A stretch of 64,000 nucleotides of DNA, taken from the NCBI RefSeq assembly GCF_000622245.1, contig NZ_JHXW01000005.1, positions 95,298 to 159,297 on the forward strand, written 5' to 3'. Within the stretch, counting starts at the first letter, position 1, and each line of letters begins with the position of its first letter. This DNA comes from Fusobacterium perfoetens ATCC 29250 (lineage in GTDB: Bacteria; Fusobacteriota; Fusobacteriia; Fusobacteriales; Fusobacteriaceae). This document shows positions 20,232 to 29,568 of the stretch, in pieces. The notes under the pieces were generated by a model. The model did no database searches and had not been told where the DNA came from. It saw nothing but the letters and a program-made list of their open reading frames with translations. The translations under genes were made by a program, and so were the position numbers.

Positions 20232-22403
20232 TTACTTAGTAGTTCTTCTAGTTAATCCTACTCTTTGTCTTTCTTTATCAATATCTTTTACTCTAACTTT
20301 TACTATTTGTCCAACAGATAATACTTCACTTGGGTCTTTTACAAACTTATCAGAAATTTCTGATATATGTAATAGAGCATCATTTTTTAAGCCTATATCT
20401 ACAAAAGCTCCAAATTTTACAACATTTCTAACTGTTCCTTCTAACTCCATTCCAGGTTGTAAATTTTCAATATTTAATATATCAGATTTTAAAAGAGGTC
20501 TTTCAAGTTCATCTCTTGGGTCTCTTCTATCTCTTATTAATGCTTCATATATATCTTTTACAGTTTCTTTTCCATACCCTTTTTCATCAGCAAATTTTTC
20601 AAAATTAAATGATTTTAATTTTTCTCTACTATCTTTTAAATTTTCTCTATATTCTTTTAAAGATATATTATTTACTGTTAAGATTTCTTCTGCTATTCCA
20701 TATGATTCAGGATGGATAATTGTATTGTCTAAAATATTTTCTCCATCTTCTATTATTAAAAATCCTGCCATTTGTTCATAAGCTTTATTTCCAAGCCCTT
20801 TTACTTTTAATAAAGATTTTCTATTTTTAAAGTTTCCATTTTCTTTTCTGTATTCTACAATATTTTTAGCAATGTTTTTCTTAATTCCTGATACATGCTC
20901 AAGTAATGCCCAAGAAGCTGTATTTACATTTATTCCAACACTGTTAACAACTGAAGCAATTACTTCTTCTAAAGATTCAGCTAATCTTTTTTGGTCAACA
21001 TCATGTTGATACATTCCAACTCCTATTGATTTTGGGTCTATTTTTACAAGCTCTCCTAATGGGTCTTGTATTCTTCTAGCTATTGAAATAGCTCCTCTTA
21101 CTGTAACATCTAAATCTGGAAACTCCTCATTTGCTAATTTTGAAGCTGAATATACAGAAGCTCCAGCCTCATTTGTTATTACATATTTTGCTTGTTTATT
21201 ATTTTCTCTTATAGTTTTTGCTACAAAACTTTCTGTCTCCCTTGAAGCAGTTCCATTTCCTATTGAAACTATATCTATCTCATATTTATCTAAATATTTT
21301 AATAATTTTTCACGAGATATTTCAAGTTGTTTTGGACTGTCCATTCCTTCAACTAAATGGAATACATCATTTGTTACATAGAATCCATTTTTATCTACTA
21401 CTGCAACTTTACAACCTGTTCTATATCCAGGGTCTAATCCTAAAATATTTTTTTCTTTTAAAGGTGGTTGTAAAAGAAGATTTTTTAAATTTTCTTTAAA
21501 TATTCCTATAGCTTCATCTTCACTTTTCTCTGTTAAAATATTTCTTACTTCTCTTTCTATTGATGGAAGTATTAATCTATCTAAAGAATCCTTTATAATT
21601 TCTAAAAGAAATTCTTCTATCTCATAATTTTTAAATTCTTTCTTTAAAATATATTTTTCTATTCTATCTCTTACAACATCTTCAATTTTTAAAGAAACAT
21701 TTAAAATTTCCTCTTTTTCTCCTCTGTTTAAAGCTAAAACTCTATGAGAAAGTATTGTTTTTATAGTTTCACTATACTCATAGTAATCTCCATAAACTTT
21801 TTTCTCATCTAATTCAGAAGCTTTTTTAGTATTTTTTGAAGTTACAATACTATCTTTTAAATAAACATTTCTTAAATATTCTCTATATTGAGCATTTTCA
21901 GAAATTTTTTGAGCTACTATTAATTTTGCTCCTTCAATAGCTTCTTCAGAAGTTTCAACTTCTTCAGTTATATATTTTTTAGCTTCTTTTTCTACATTGT
22001 CTACACTTTTTGCTAAATATATAAATTGAGATAAAGGTTCTAATCCTTTTTCAATAGCTATATCAGCTTTTGTTTTTCTTCTTTTTTTATAAGGTAAATA
22101 TAAGTCTTCTACCTCTTGTAATTTTGTTGCTTCTAATATACTTTTCTTTAATTCATCTGTAAGTTTTCCTTGTTCTTCAATAAGATTTATAACTTCTTCT
22201 TTTCTTTTTTCAAGATTTCTAATGTAAGTTACAGACTTTAAAATATCTCCAATTTGATTTTCATCAAGATTTCCAGTTACTTCTTTTCTATATCTAGATA
22301 TAAAAGGTACTGTAGAGCCTTCATCTAAAAGTTTTACTGTATTTTCTATTTGTTTTATTCCTATTTTAAGTTCTTCACTTATTATTTCAAAAATATTTTT
22401 CAT
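20232..22403 (-). CDS. tex: Tex family RNA-binding S1 domain protein
   Basis: 723-aa conserved cytosolic nucleic-acid-binding protein related to eukaryotic Spt6 and linked to transcription and RNA metabolism. Domains in order: N-terminal helical region (SRYRKEVTGNLDENQI), YqgF/RNase-H-like core (LGLDPGYRTGCKVAVVD, about residues 325-341), helix-hairpin-helix region with ASWALLEHVSGIKKNIAKNIVEYR, and a C-terminal S1 domain (GTVRNVVKFGAFVDIGL to VKVRVKDID). Length is typical. An upstream TATAAT near 22442-22450 on the minus strand may be its promoter; it heads the run leading to ileS and glyS. Confidence 0.95.
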   Translation of the reverse strand: MKNIFEIISEELKIGIKQIENTVKLLDEGSTVPFISRYRKEVTGNLDENQIGDILKSVTYIRNLEKRKEEVINLIEEQGKLTDELKKSILEATKLQEVEDLYLPYKKRRKTKADIAIEKGLEPLSQFIYLAKSVDNVEKEAKKYITEEVETSEEAIEGAKLIVAQKISENAQYREYLRNVYLKDSIVTSKNTKKASELDEKKVYGDYYEYSETIKTILSHRVLALNRGEKEEILNVSLKIEDVVRDRIEKYILKKEFKNYEIEEFLLEIIKDSLDRLILPSIEREVRNILTEKSEDEAIGIFKENLKNLLLQPPLKEKNILGLDPGYRTGCKVAVVDKNGFYVTNDVFHLVEGMDSPKQLEISREKLLKYLDKYEIDIVSIGNGTASRETESFVAKTIRENNKQAKYVITNEAGASVYSASKLANEEFPDLDVTVRGAISIARRIQDPLGELVKIDPKSIGVGMYQHDVDQKRLAESLEEVIASVVNSVGINVNTASWALLEHVSGIKKNIAKNIVEYRKENGNFKNRKSLLKVKGLGNKAYEQMAGFLIIEDGENILDNTIIHPESYGIAEEILTVNNISLKEYRENLKDSREKLKSFNFEKFADEKGYGKETVKDIYEALIRDRRDPRDELERPLLKSDILNIENLQPGMELEGTVRNVVKFGAFVDIGLKNDALLHISEISDKFVKDPSEVLSVGQIVKVRVKDIDKERQRVGLTRRTTK

Positions 22404-22493
22404 CTATTCCTCCACAATATACTTTTATAAACTCTTATATTATAACATATTTTCATAGAGATTTCCATCTTATGAACACTATCTTTAATAAAA

Positions 22494-22515
22494 AAGGCAA
22501 CCTTAAGGCTGCCTT
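22494..22515 (-). terminator. Intrinsic terminator after rpsP
   Basis: Stem AAGGCAGCC / GGTTGCCTT (minus strand, with one mismatch) and TTAA loop at 22494-22515, followed by T run, 26 nt beyond the rpsP stop. It separates the ylxM-ffh-rpsP unit from tex. Confidence 0.8.
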
Positions 22516-22540
22516 ATTCTTGTTCAAATAATTTTTTCAA

Positions 22541-22801
22541 TTATTTTTTTAATTCTTCGAATTTTGCCCAAACTCCAGCTTTAACTAATAAAGATTTTAC
22601 AGTTCTTGTAGGTTGAGCTCCATTTTTTAAGAAGTTTAAGATTTCTTCTTCTTTTAATTCTACTTTAGAATCTTCTAATGGATAGTAGTTTCCTAAGTAA
22701 GCTACTGCTTTACCATCTCTTTTTGATAAACTTTCCATTGCAGCTAATCTGTAAACTGGTCTTTTTGTGCTTCCTAATCTAGTTAATCTTAATTTTAACA
22801 T
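22541..22801 (-). CDS. rpsP: 30S ribosomal protein S16
   Basis: 86-aa ribosomal protein bS16, needed for assembly of the 5' domain of the 30S subunit. The N terminus MLKLRLTRLGSTKRPVYRLA and the central GKAVAYLGNYYPLED are the family signature. It lies 65 nt after ffh, an order also found in Firmicutes. It is normally followed by rimM-trmD; here the unit ends with a terminator instead. Confidence 0.98.
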   Translation of the reverse strand: MLKLRLTRLGSTKRPVYRLAAMESLSKRDGKAVAYLGNYYPLEDSKVELKEEEILNFLKNGAQPTRTVKSLLVKAGVWAKFEELKK

Positions 22802-22865
22802 TTAATCACATCTCCTTATAATTTCTATTTATTTTTATTTTATTTATTAACTTTATTGTTTACTA

Positions 22866-24218
22866 CTAAAAAAATCTTTTTCCATTTCTACCCATTGGCA
22901 TTTTTGGGAATCCAGCTCCAAAATTAGGCATCTTTCCAGAGCTAAATATCTTCATCATTCCCTTCATTTGCTCAAATTGTTTTAGAAGTTTATTAACATC
23001 AGATACATCTGTTCCACTTCCTTTTGCAATTCTAAGCTTTCTTTCAGCCTTAAGTATTTCTGGTTTCTTTCTCTCTAATTTTGTCATTGATTGGATTATA
23101 GCTTCAACTTTTTTCATTTCTTTTTCAGCAGGAGCTAAGTCTCCAATATCTCCCATTCCTGGTATCATTTTTAATATACTTCCTAATGGTCCCATTCTTT
23201 TTATAGCTTGTAATTGTTTTAAGAAATCTTCTAAATCGAATTTTTGAGTTTTTATTTTTTCTTCTAAAGATTTCATATCATCAGCATTTATACTTTCTTG
23301 AGCTTTTTCAACTAATGATACAACATCCCCCATTCCTAAAATTCTTGAAGCTAATCTTTCAGGATGGAATAATTCTAAATCTTCAATTTTTTCTCCAACC
23401 CCTACAAATTTTATTGGTTTTCCTACTACTGATTTTATTGAAAGTGCTGCTCCACCTCTAGTATCTCCATCAAATTTTGTAAGAATTACACCATCTATAC
23501 TTAACTTATCATTAAAGTTTTTAGCTAAATTTACAGCATCTTGTCCTATCATAGCATCTACTACTAATAATATTTCTTGAGGTCTTACAGTTTTCTTTAT
23601 ATCAGCTAACTCATCCATTAAAGCTTCATCAACATGTAATCTTCCTGCTGTATCTATTATCATATATGTATAATCTTGAGTTTTTGCATTTGCCCAAGCT
23701 CTTCTACAAATATCAACTGCATCTCTATTTGTTTCATCTATATAAGCTGGAACTTTTATTTGATTAGCTAATACTTCTAATTGTTTCATAGCAGCTGGTC
23801 TATAAACGTCAGCAGCTACTAAATATGGTCTTTCTCCATCTTTTTTTAATTTATTAGCTAGTTTTGCGGCAAATGTAGTTTTTCCTGCCCCTTGAAGTCC
23901 TGCTAACATTATTACTGTAGGATTTTTTACTCCTTTAGTTAATCTTGAATTTGTTCCTCCAAGAAGTTCTACTAATTCATCATTAACTATTTTTATAAAT
24001 TGTTGTCCTGGATTTACTCCAATTAAAACTTCAGTTCCAATAGCTTTTTCTTGGATTTTATTTATAAAATCTTTTACAACTTTATAGTTTACATCAGCTT
24101 CTAATAATGACATTTTAACTTCTTTTAAAGCTTCTTTTATATTACTCTCAGTAAGTTTACTTTGCCCTCTTACTTTTTTGAAAATGCTTTGAAATCTATT
24201 TCCTAAATTTTCTAACAT
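22866..24218 (-). CDS. ffh: Signal recognition particle protein Ffh (SRP54)
   Basis: 450-aa SRP GTPase that binds signal sequences and 4.5S RNA and delivers ribosomes to FtsY. N domain at residues 1-90; G domain with P-loop GLQGAGKT (107-114), DTAGR and TKFDGD motifs; methionine-rich M domain from about residue 300 (MGPLGSILKMIPGM) to the end. Length normal. It follows ylxM by ten nucleotides, the standard pair. The SRP RNA gene is not in the window. Confidence 0.98.
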   Translation of the reverse strand: MLENLGNRFQSIFKKVRGQSKLTESNIKEALKEVKMSLLEADVNYKVVKDFINKIQEKAIGTEVLIGVNPGQQFIKIVNDELVELLGGTNSRLTKGVKNPTVIMLAGLQGAGKTTFAAKLANKLKKDGERPYLVAADVYRPAAMKQLEVLANQIKVPAYIDETNRDAVDICRRAWANAKTQDYTYMIIDTAGRLHVDEALMDELADIKKTVRPQEILLVVDAMIGQDAVNLAKNFNDKLSIDGVILTKFDGDTRGGAALSIKSVVGKPIKFVGVGEKIEDLELFHPERLASRILGMGDVVSLVEKAQESINADDMKSLEEKIKTQKFDLEDFLKQLQAIKRMGPLGSILKMIPGMGDIGDLAPAEKEMKKVEAIIQSMTKLERKKPEILKAERKLRIAKGSGTDVSDVNKLLKQFEQMKGMMKIFSSGKMPNFGAGFPKMPMGRNGKRFF

Positions 24219-24227
24219 ATTTTCTCC

Positions 24228-24539
24228 CTAACTTAATTTTTTTATAATTTCATCAAGTTTTTCCATTGTAAAATTATTTTTTAATTCTAATAAATCTTTT
24301 TGAAGTTCTTTATCTCTTTCATAAAATTTTAATTTTTCTTCATAATTTTTTAAAATTTTTATTCCTCTTTTAATATTATCATAAACAGCTTGTCTACTTA
24401 TTCCATAATTTTCAGCAATCTCTGTAAGTGATAAATCTTCTTCAAAATATTCTATTAAATATTTACTTTGTTTTTCTGTTAAAAGAACTTTATAATAATC
24501 TAGTAAAATACCAATTTCTATCATTTCTTTTAGTTCCAT
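24228..24539 (-). CDS. ylxM: YlxM/p13-like helix-turn-helix protein (SRP-associated)
   Basis: 103-aa putative DNA-binding protein of the YlxM family (sigma-70 region-4-like helix-turn-helix). The motif ESLTEIAENYGISRQAVYDNIKRG-type segment at about residues 34-58 (DLSLTEIAENYGISRQAVYDN) is the hallmark. In Firmicutes it is always next to ffh and has been linked to SRP function. It is the first gene of the ylxM-ffh-rpsP unit under a consensus promoter. Confidence 0.93.
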   Translation of the reverse strand: MELKEMIEIGILLDYYKVLLTEKQSKYLIEYFEEDLSLTEIAENYGISRQAVYDNIKRGIKILKNYEEKLKFYERDKELQKDLLELKNNFTMEKLDEIIKKLS

Positions 24540-24554
24540 TTATATCACCAAGAT

Positions 24555-24583
24555 ATTATATTAGAATTTCTAAAATTTGTCAA
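24555..24583 (-). promoter_or_regulatory. Consensus sigma-70 promoter of ylxM-ffh-rpsP
   Basis: Minus-strand TTGACA (24578-24583), exactly 17-nt spacer, TATAAT (24555-24560): a perfect match to the housekeeping consensus, about 16 nt before the ylxM start. A divergent TATAAT-rich region serves the CAP-domain gene on the plus strand. Confidence 0.85.
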
Positions 24584-24679
24584 GTATTTTTTCTTTACTT
24601 TTATTTTTTTATAACCTCTAGAAATTTTCTAAAAAAAATCTTATAATATATTATAATTATTTTATTTTTTGGAGGTTCT

Positions 24680-25144
24680 ATGAAAAAATTATTAAATTAT
24701 TTACTTATTATTTTTACATTTATAATTTTTTCTATAATTTCTTATGGAGAAAATTATCAACAAGAGATTTTAGATATTATAAATAATGAAAGGGTTGAAA
24801 ATAATCTTTCACCATTAGAAGAAAAAGAGATTTTAAATGAAATGGCAATAAAAAAAGCTTCTTTAGTAGCTAAAGAGGGAAAACTTGACCATTATGCTGG
24901 TGGATATTCTTCTTTAGGAGAATTTTTTAAAGAGTATGAGATTTCTTATTTGGCTATTGCTGAAAATCTAGCTAGAAATTCAAATGGACCAAAAGATGTG
25001 GCTAAAAGTTGGATTGAATCTAAAGGACATAGAGCCAACCTTTTAAATCCTCAATATACATATACAGGTATAGGAAAATTTACTGATGAAAATAATAATA
25101 CCTATTGGGTTCAATTATTTTTAAAAGAAAGAACTCAAAAATAA
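24680..25144 (+). CDS. CAP/SCP-domain secreted protein
   Basis: 154-aa protein with a cleavable-type signal peptide (about residues 1-23, MKKLLNYLLIIFTFIIFSII) and a single CAP domain (cysteine-rich secretory protein family, YkwD-like). Visible motifs: KLDHYAGGYSSLGEFF with the conserved His, IAENLARN, and VAKSWIESKGHRANLLNP with the second His. Likely periplasmic or surface located; biochemical role in bacteria is not settled. Ribosome binding site TTGGAGG (near 24669-24675) fixes the start. Monocistronic. Confidence 0.9.
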   Translation: MKKLLNYLLIIFTFIIFSIISYGENYQQEILDIINNERVENNLSPLEEKEILNEMAIKKASLVAKEGKLDHYAGGYSSLGEFFKEYEISYLAIAENLARNSNGPKDVAKSWIESKGHRANLLNPQYTYTGIGKFTDENNNTYWVQLFLKERTQK

Positions 25145-25218
25145 AAAGAATTATTTTTGTAAATTCTCTAAAATTATTTTTAAATAATTAAAAAATATAA
25201 TTTTTCTGATAATATATA

Positions 25219-25256
25219 AAAGAGAAGATATTAAAAATTTATAATATCTTCTCTTT
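25219..25256. terminator. Bidirectional intrinsic terminator
   Basis: 14-bp stem (arms 25219-25232 and 25243-25256, core AGAGAAGATATT) with A/T flanks, between the convergent CAP-domain and YitT genes. Confidence 0.85.
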
Positions 25257-25263
25257 ATTTTTA

Positions 25264-26133
25264 TTAATTTTCTTTTAATTTTTGTAATCCATCTTCTCTT
25301 CCCCAAGCTGCTATTGTTGGTACTATATTTACAAAAGCATTTTCATCTATTTTAGTTATAAATTCCTTTATCAACATAGCTTCTCTTAAAGAACAAACTG
25401 AAATTATTTTTTCTCTTTTTACTTTATTATATCCTCCAACTACTGTTCCTATACTATATCCTCTATGAATTGTATTTTTCATAAAGTTAGAAATTTTTAC
25501 TATTTGGTCACTAATAATTACAACTTTTACAAGAGAAGAACCAAAACCAAATAATACTGTACTTATAGTTTTACTATATATCATTTGCATTATAATTGCA
25601 TAAAGAACTGCTGTTTTCCCAAATACAATTCCTGATATAAGAAGGATTGTTATATCTAAGCCTAATAAAACTTGACTTATCTCCATAAATGGAAATAATT
25701 TCTTGTGTAAAATTTTTGCAACTGTATCTGAACTTCCTTGAGAAAATCCTTTTTTTAATACTAAGCCTGTCCCCACACCCATAAATATTCCATAGTAAAT
25801 ACATATAAGTAATTTTTCTGGAGTATCAGAAAGAAAATTAAATTTTATTTGATTCATTCCAATAAGAATTAATGGATAGGTAGTTGAAAGGAGAACTATT
25901 TTTTTTACCTCTCTTGTTCCTAAAAAAATCTTTGCACAAACTAAGATTAAAAGACATATACTGTAATAAATGTAAGTATAATTAAGATTAAATATCTTTC
26001 CTAAAGTTAAAGATAATCCTGTAATTCCTCCAACTGTAAGTCCATTAGGCTTTAATATACATGTTATAGAAAAGGCTTGTATTATACAACCAATATAGAC
26101 TATAATATAATCCATCCATTTTTTCTTCAACAT
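25264..26133 (-). CDS. YitT family membrane protein (DUF161/DUF2179)
   Basis: 289-aa inner-membrane protein with about five to six helices followed by a soluble C-terminal DUF2179 domain (about residues 215-285, GYSIGTVVGGYNKVKREKIISVCSLREAMLIKEFI). The glycine-rich GLVLKKGFSQGSSDTVAKIL segment is typical of the family. Function unknown. It is 23 nt downstream of the isomerase-like gene and may be the last gene of the DeoR-linked transcript. A second, distinct YitT paralogue sits at 54.4 kb. Confidence 0.88.
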   Translation of the reverse strand: MLKKKWMDYIIVYIGCIIQAFSITCILKPNGLTVGGITGLSLTLGKIFNLNYTYIYYSICLLILVCAKIFLGTREVKKIVLLSTTYPLILIGMNQIKFNFLSDTPEKLLICIYYGIFMGVGTGLVLKKGFSQGSSDTVAKILHKKLFPFMEISQVLLGLDITILLISGIVFGKTAVLYAIIMQMIYSKTISTVLFGFGSSLVKVVIISDQIVKISNFMKNTIHRGYSIGTVVGGYNKVKREKIISVCSLREAMLIKEFITKIDENAFVNIVPTIAAWGREDGLQKLKEN

Positions 26134-26155
26134 AAATCCCTCTTTTCAAAATATT

Positions 26156-27196
26156 TTATTTTCCAAAATAATTATCTCTTAAATTTTTTAAATATTTAAA
26201 ACTTTTTTCTACCCCTTCCATTTGTTTTTTAAGTAATTCTTCTAAAAGTTCATTTGAAACTTCTTGTGGATAATAATACTGACGAGGTCTCATCACATTG
26301 TAATCATATAATGATTTTTCTACTTTAAATGCTCCCTCTCCAACTTTTTCCACTCCACCTGTTCCTGGTGTTCTTTTAAATTGAGCACAATATGGATAAC
26401 ACATCTCAACATTTATTCTTGTTAAGCTTGATTTTTCCATCATAATTGCAAAAGTTTTTTCTAAATCTATATTCCCTTCTCCAGCTGGAACTCCACAAAC
26501 TACATACCCATATTTATCACTTGGGTCTTCTATTATTATATGGTCTTTAAAATGTGTTGTTAAAGTATAAGGAGCCATATTTTCTGCTGCTTTTATAGGT
26601 TCTTCCCAAACCATCATAGAATTTCCAAAATCATAATGAAGTCCAACCCATTTAGAATTTAATTTTTTTACTACATCTACTAATTCTTCTGAAGTTTCAT
26701 ACTCATGATTTTCAAGTGCAAGTTTTATTCTATATTTTTGTAAAACAGGAATTAATTTTTTTATTTTTTCTATCCCTTCATCAAAAGAATTTGGGTCAAA
26801 ATCACAACGAACTTTTGCAAAATCATAAGCTCCATCTTCTCCTGACATAGCTTCTGCTTTTAATGGTTTTATAGGAATATAAGACCTTATTATTTCTGCT
26901 CCTAATTTATCAGCAACTTTTATAACTTCCACTAAATGGTCATACTCTAAATTTCTTGTATCAATCTCTACATAAAGATTATATTTATCTATTAATTCTT
27001 TTACTTTTTTTAAATGTTCATCTGAATTTCCACCTAAAGCTCCCCAAACAGGGTCAAGATTATAATCTGGAACCACATTAATTTGTACCCCATCAAATCC
27101 CATTTCATGAGCTTTTTCAATAAATCCAAAAATATCCATTCTTTTATTTTGAAACCATAAATGTAAGCTTTCAGTTTCTAATCCTAATTTTAACAT
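26156..27196 (-). CDS. Sugar phosphate isomerase/epimerase-like TIM-barrel protein
   Basis: 346-aa xylose-isomerase-like TIM barrel (AP endonuclease 2 superfamily), cytosolic. Metal-ligand positions are visible in LALENHEYETSEELVD (Glu about 182), WVGLHYDFGNSMMVWEEP (Asp), TTHFKDHI (His/Asp) and PAGEGNIDLEKTF. These enzymes isomerise or epimerise sugars, inosose or related substrates. The gene follows the MFS transporter by 20 nt and probably processes what that transporter brings in. Substrate unknown. Confidence 0.85.
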   Translation of the reverse strand: MLKLGLETESLHLWFQNKRMDIFGFIEKAHEMGFDGVQINVVPDYNLDPVWGALGGNSDEHLKKVKELIDKYNLYVEIDTRNLEYDHLVEVIKVADKLGAEIIRSYIPIKPLKAEAMSGEDGAYDFAKVRCDFDPNSFDEGIEKIKKLIPVLQKYRIKLALENHEYETSEELVDVVKKLNSKWVGLHYDFGNSMMVWEEPIKAAENMAPYTLTTHFKDHIIIEDPSDKYGYVVCGVPAGEGNIDLEKTFAIMMEKSSLTRINVEMCYPYCAQFKRTPGTGGVEKVGEGAFKVEKSLYDYNVMRPRQYYYPQEVSNELLEELLKKQMEGVEKSFKYLKNLRDNYFGK

Positions 27197-27216
27197 TTTT
27201 ATCCTCTCCTATAAAA

Positions 27217-28491
27217 TTAATCTGTTACAACTTCATTTTGTTTTCTTTTTATCATTTTTAATAATACTGTAGTTATAACTACTCCTAAAACTGCAAATCC
27301 AATCATTGTTGTAAATACCATTTTATACCCAGCCATTCCAGGATATTTGTCTAACATACTTCCATATAATGTGAAAGCAAACATTTGTGGACAATAACCA
27401 AAAATACATACTATTGACATTGCTGCCCCACTTATATTTCTAGGAATTTTTATCTCATCAACTGGAGCAAAGAAAACAGCTCTCATTGAGAAAATTATAG
27501 CTCCAAATCCTAAAGTACAAGCCATTCCAACATAAACATTCATTGTTTCATGTGGTAAATTCATAAATCCAAACATTGCTACTATTGAGACTAAAAGAGC
27601 CACTCTCATAAATTTAGTTGCTGATTTGAATTTTTTATCTGCTAACATTCCACCTACAGGTCCTCCAACCATTTTTAATCCATATTGGTTTATAATTCCA
27701 TAAGCTCCAACTAAAGTTACAGGCATTCCATATATATCTTTTAAGAAGGGAATAAAATATGTAAGTCCACAATAAACTGAATATATAGAAGCAATTGTTA
27801 AAGATACAACCCAGATTTCTGGAGTTTTTACAGCTTGCATAACTCCATTCCAAGCAACTTTGTTTTTACTTAACTCATTTCCATCTTTATCAACAGTTTC
27901 AATTGTATCATCTTCAATAAAGAAATAAGAAATAACACCAATAGCAATTACAATTCCAGCAAAGAATAAAATTCCTCCTCTTAATGCTGCTGACCCTTTA
28001 CCAAGTAAAGCAAATATTCCTAAAGCAGAAAAAGCTACTATTGTATCTACTACTCCTCTTCCAGCTTCTAAGAATCCGAAAAGTCTTCCTTGTTCTGTTT
28101 CATCTCCTAAAAGTCTAACTGCTTTTAATAGAACTGGCCAATATACAACTTCACCAAAGAATGATAATAATCCCCATGCTAATAAAATTCCCATATATCC
28201 TGGGAAAGTAGAAATATAAATTCCTACAAGTCCTACACACACTAAAGACACTGAAATCATTATTCTTTTAGAAAATCTATCAGAAATATAAATAGAAGCA
28301 AAATTCCCTATTGTCTGAACTAATCCATAAATAGAAAGTGCTGCTCCTATTTGTGTGTGTGATAATCCCATAAATTCTTGCATAGGAACATAAAAAGCAT
28401 CTTTTAAAGATGATAATTTAAATACCGTTCCTGCTCCTATTACTAAAATTATAAATCTTAGCCATTTTTTAAATCCTGTTGTCTTTTCCAT
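27217..28491 (-). CDS. MFS transporter
   Basis: 424-aa major facilitator with twelve predicted helices in two halves and a cytosolic central loop (DDTIETVDKDGNELSKNKVAWNG, about 190-212). The loop between helices 2 and 3 reads IYISDRFSKRIM, a match to the MFS D-R-x-G-R-R type motif. Ribosome binding site AGGAG precedes the ATG. It forms an operon with the isomerase-like gene, suggesting uptake of a sugar or polyol acid; the substrate cannot be named. Confidence 0.85.
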   Translation of the reverse strand: MEKTTGFKKWLRFIILVIGAGTVFKLSSLKDAFYVPMQEFMGLSHTQIGAALSIYGLVQTIGNFASIYISDRFSKRIMISVSLVCVGLVGIYISTFPGYMGILLAWGLLSFFGEVVYWPVLLKAVRLLGDETEQGRLFGFLEAGRGVVDTIVAFSALGIFALLGKGSAALRGGILFFAGIVIAIGVISYFFIEDDTIETVDKDGNELSKNKVAWNGVMQAVKTPEIWVVSLTIASIYSVYCGLTYFIPFLKDIYGMPVTLVGAYGIINQYGLKMVGGPVGGMLADKKFKSATKFMRVALLVSIVAMFGFMNLPHETMNVYVGMACTLGFGAIIFSMRAVFFAPVDEIKIPRNISGAAMSIVCIFGYCPQMFAFTLYGSMLDKYPGMAGYKMVFTTMIGFAVLGVVITTVLLKMIKRKQNEVVTD

Positions 28492-28800
28492 TTGTAATCT
28501 CCTTTCCTAACTTTTAATTTTTTGTTTTATTTTAATATCTTCAAAAGAATAATAACACATTTTTTTACAAAAATCAATATATTTTTTGTTATTTTGTTGT
28601 TTTTTGTTTTATTTTTTGATTTTTACTTTGAAAAATGTTTTTTTACTTAAAAACTAGAAAATATAAATTAATTTTTTATAAAAAAATTTTCAATATCAAA
28701 AATATATAAAAACTTTTTATAAAATTTTATTCTACAAAAAAATAGAACTATTGTTTTTCTTTACAATAGTTCTATTTTTTAATTTATATTATTTTTTTAT
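28492..28800 (-). promoter_or_regulatory. MFS operon promoter with T/G-rich DeoR-type motif
   Basis: 309-nt gap. Minus-strand promoter TTGATT (28572-28577), 17-nt spacer, TATTAT (28549-28554). Just upstream is a T/G-rich tract (plus strand) containing TTTTGTTGTTTT (28592-28603), repeated in variant form nearby. The same 12-mer occurs upstream of the symporter/DeoR operon at 31009-31020, so it is a candidate operator for the DeoR protein encoded between them. The rest holds only the DeoR gene terminator. Confidence 0.55.
28739..28778 (-). terminator. Intrinsic terminator after DeoR gene
   Basis: 16-bp stem (arms 28739-28754 and 28763-28778; core ATAGAACTATTGT) with T-rich flanks on both strands, about 20 nt beyond the DeoR stop. 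Confidence 0.85.
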
Positions 28801-29568
28801 TTATGAGTTTCTTATATCCATTCCTCTTTTTAAATATAATTTTTTTGTTTCTTCATCAAGATTAGAATCTGTTATTATAAAGTTTATATCTTCCATATTA
28901 CAAATTTTTATAAGGGAATTATTTTCTATCTTACTTGAGTCAGCTAATATTATTACTTCCTCACTTATCTCTATCATTTTTTTCTGAACTACTATCTCAT
29001 CAATAAGATAATCTGTAATTCCTCTTTTCAAAGAAATTCCTCCTACTGCTATAAAAGATTTATCTACAGTAAAATTATTTAAAAATTTTTCTGTTTGAAT
29101 TCCAAGAAAAGAAAATTCTGATTTATTATATATTCCTCCAGCAAGGATTAAATTTATCCCCTTAGAATCTGCTAGTTCTTCAACTATTTTTAAGGAATTA
29201 GTTACTACAGTAAGTACATTATATTTATCTTTTATAAGTCTAGCTATCTCTACATTAGTAGTTCCTCCATTTAAAGCTATAGTCTCTCCTTCATTTATAT
29301 ATCTAATAGCCATAGATGCTATTTCTTTTTTTTGGTCTTTATTTTTTGCTTCTCTAAATGAATAACTTAAATTAGAATTATTTTCCTTATCTTTTAAGAT
29401 TGCTCCTCCATAAACTTTTTCAGCTATGCCTTTTTTTTCTAAAACATCTAAATCTCTTCTTACTGTTTCCAATGACACATCAAAAATAGTAACTAGATTA
29501 GATACTTTTACACTTCCATCTCTCTCTAAGATTTCAATTATTTTATTTTGTCTATCATTAGCCAACAT
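28801..29568 (-). CDS. DeoR/GlpR family transcriptional regulator
   Basis: 255-aa repressor. N-terminal DeoR helix-turn-helix at about residues 5-55 (NKIIEILERDGSVKVSNLVTIFDVSLETVRRDLDVLEKKG), followed by the sugar-phosphate-binding DeoRC domain with IALNGGTTNVEIARL and DKSFIAVGGISLKRGITDY. Its start overlaps the symporter end by 11 nt, so it is cotranscribed with and translationally coupled to that gene. It probably controls both this operon and the MFS/isomerase operon through the shared T/G-rich motif (inference). Confidence 0.92.
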   Translation of the reverse strand: MLANDRQNKIIEILERDGSVKVSNLVTIFDVSLETVRRDLDVLEKKGIAEKVYGGAILKDKENNSNLSYSFREAKNKDQKKEIASMAIRYINEGETIALNGGTTNVEIARLIKDKYNVLTVVTNSLKIVEELADSKGINLILAGGIYNKSEFSFLGIQTEKFLNNFTVDKSFIAVGGISLKRGITDYLIDEIVVQKKMIEISEEVIILADSSKIENNSLIKICNMEDINFIITDSNLDEETKKLYLKRGMDIRNS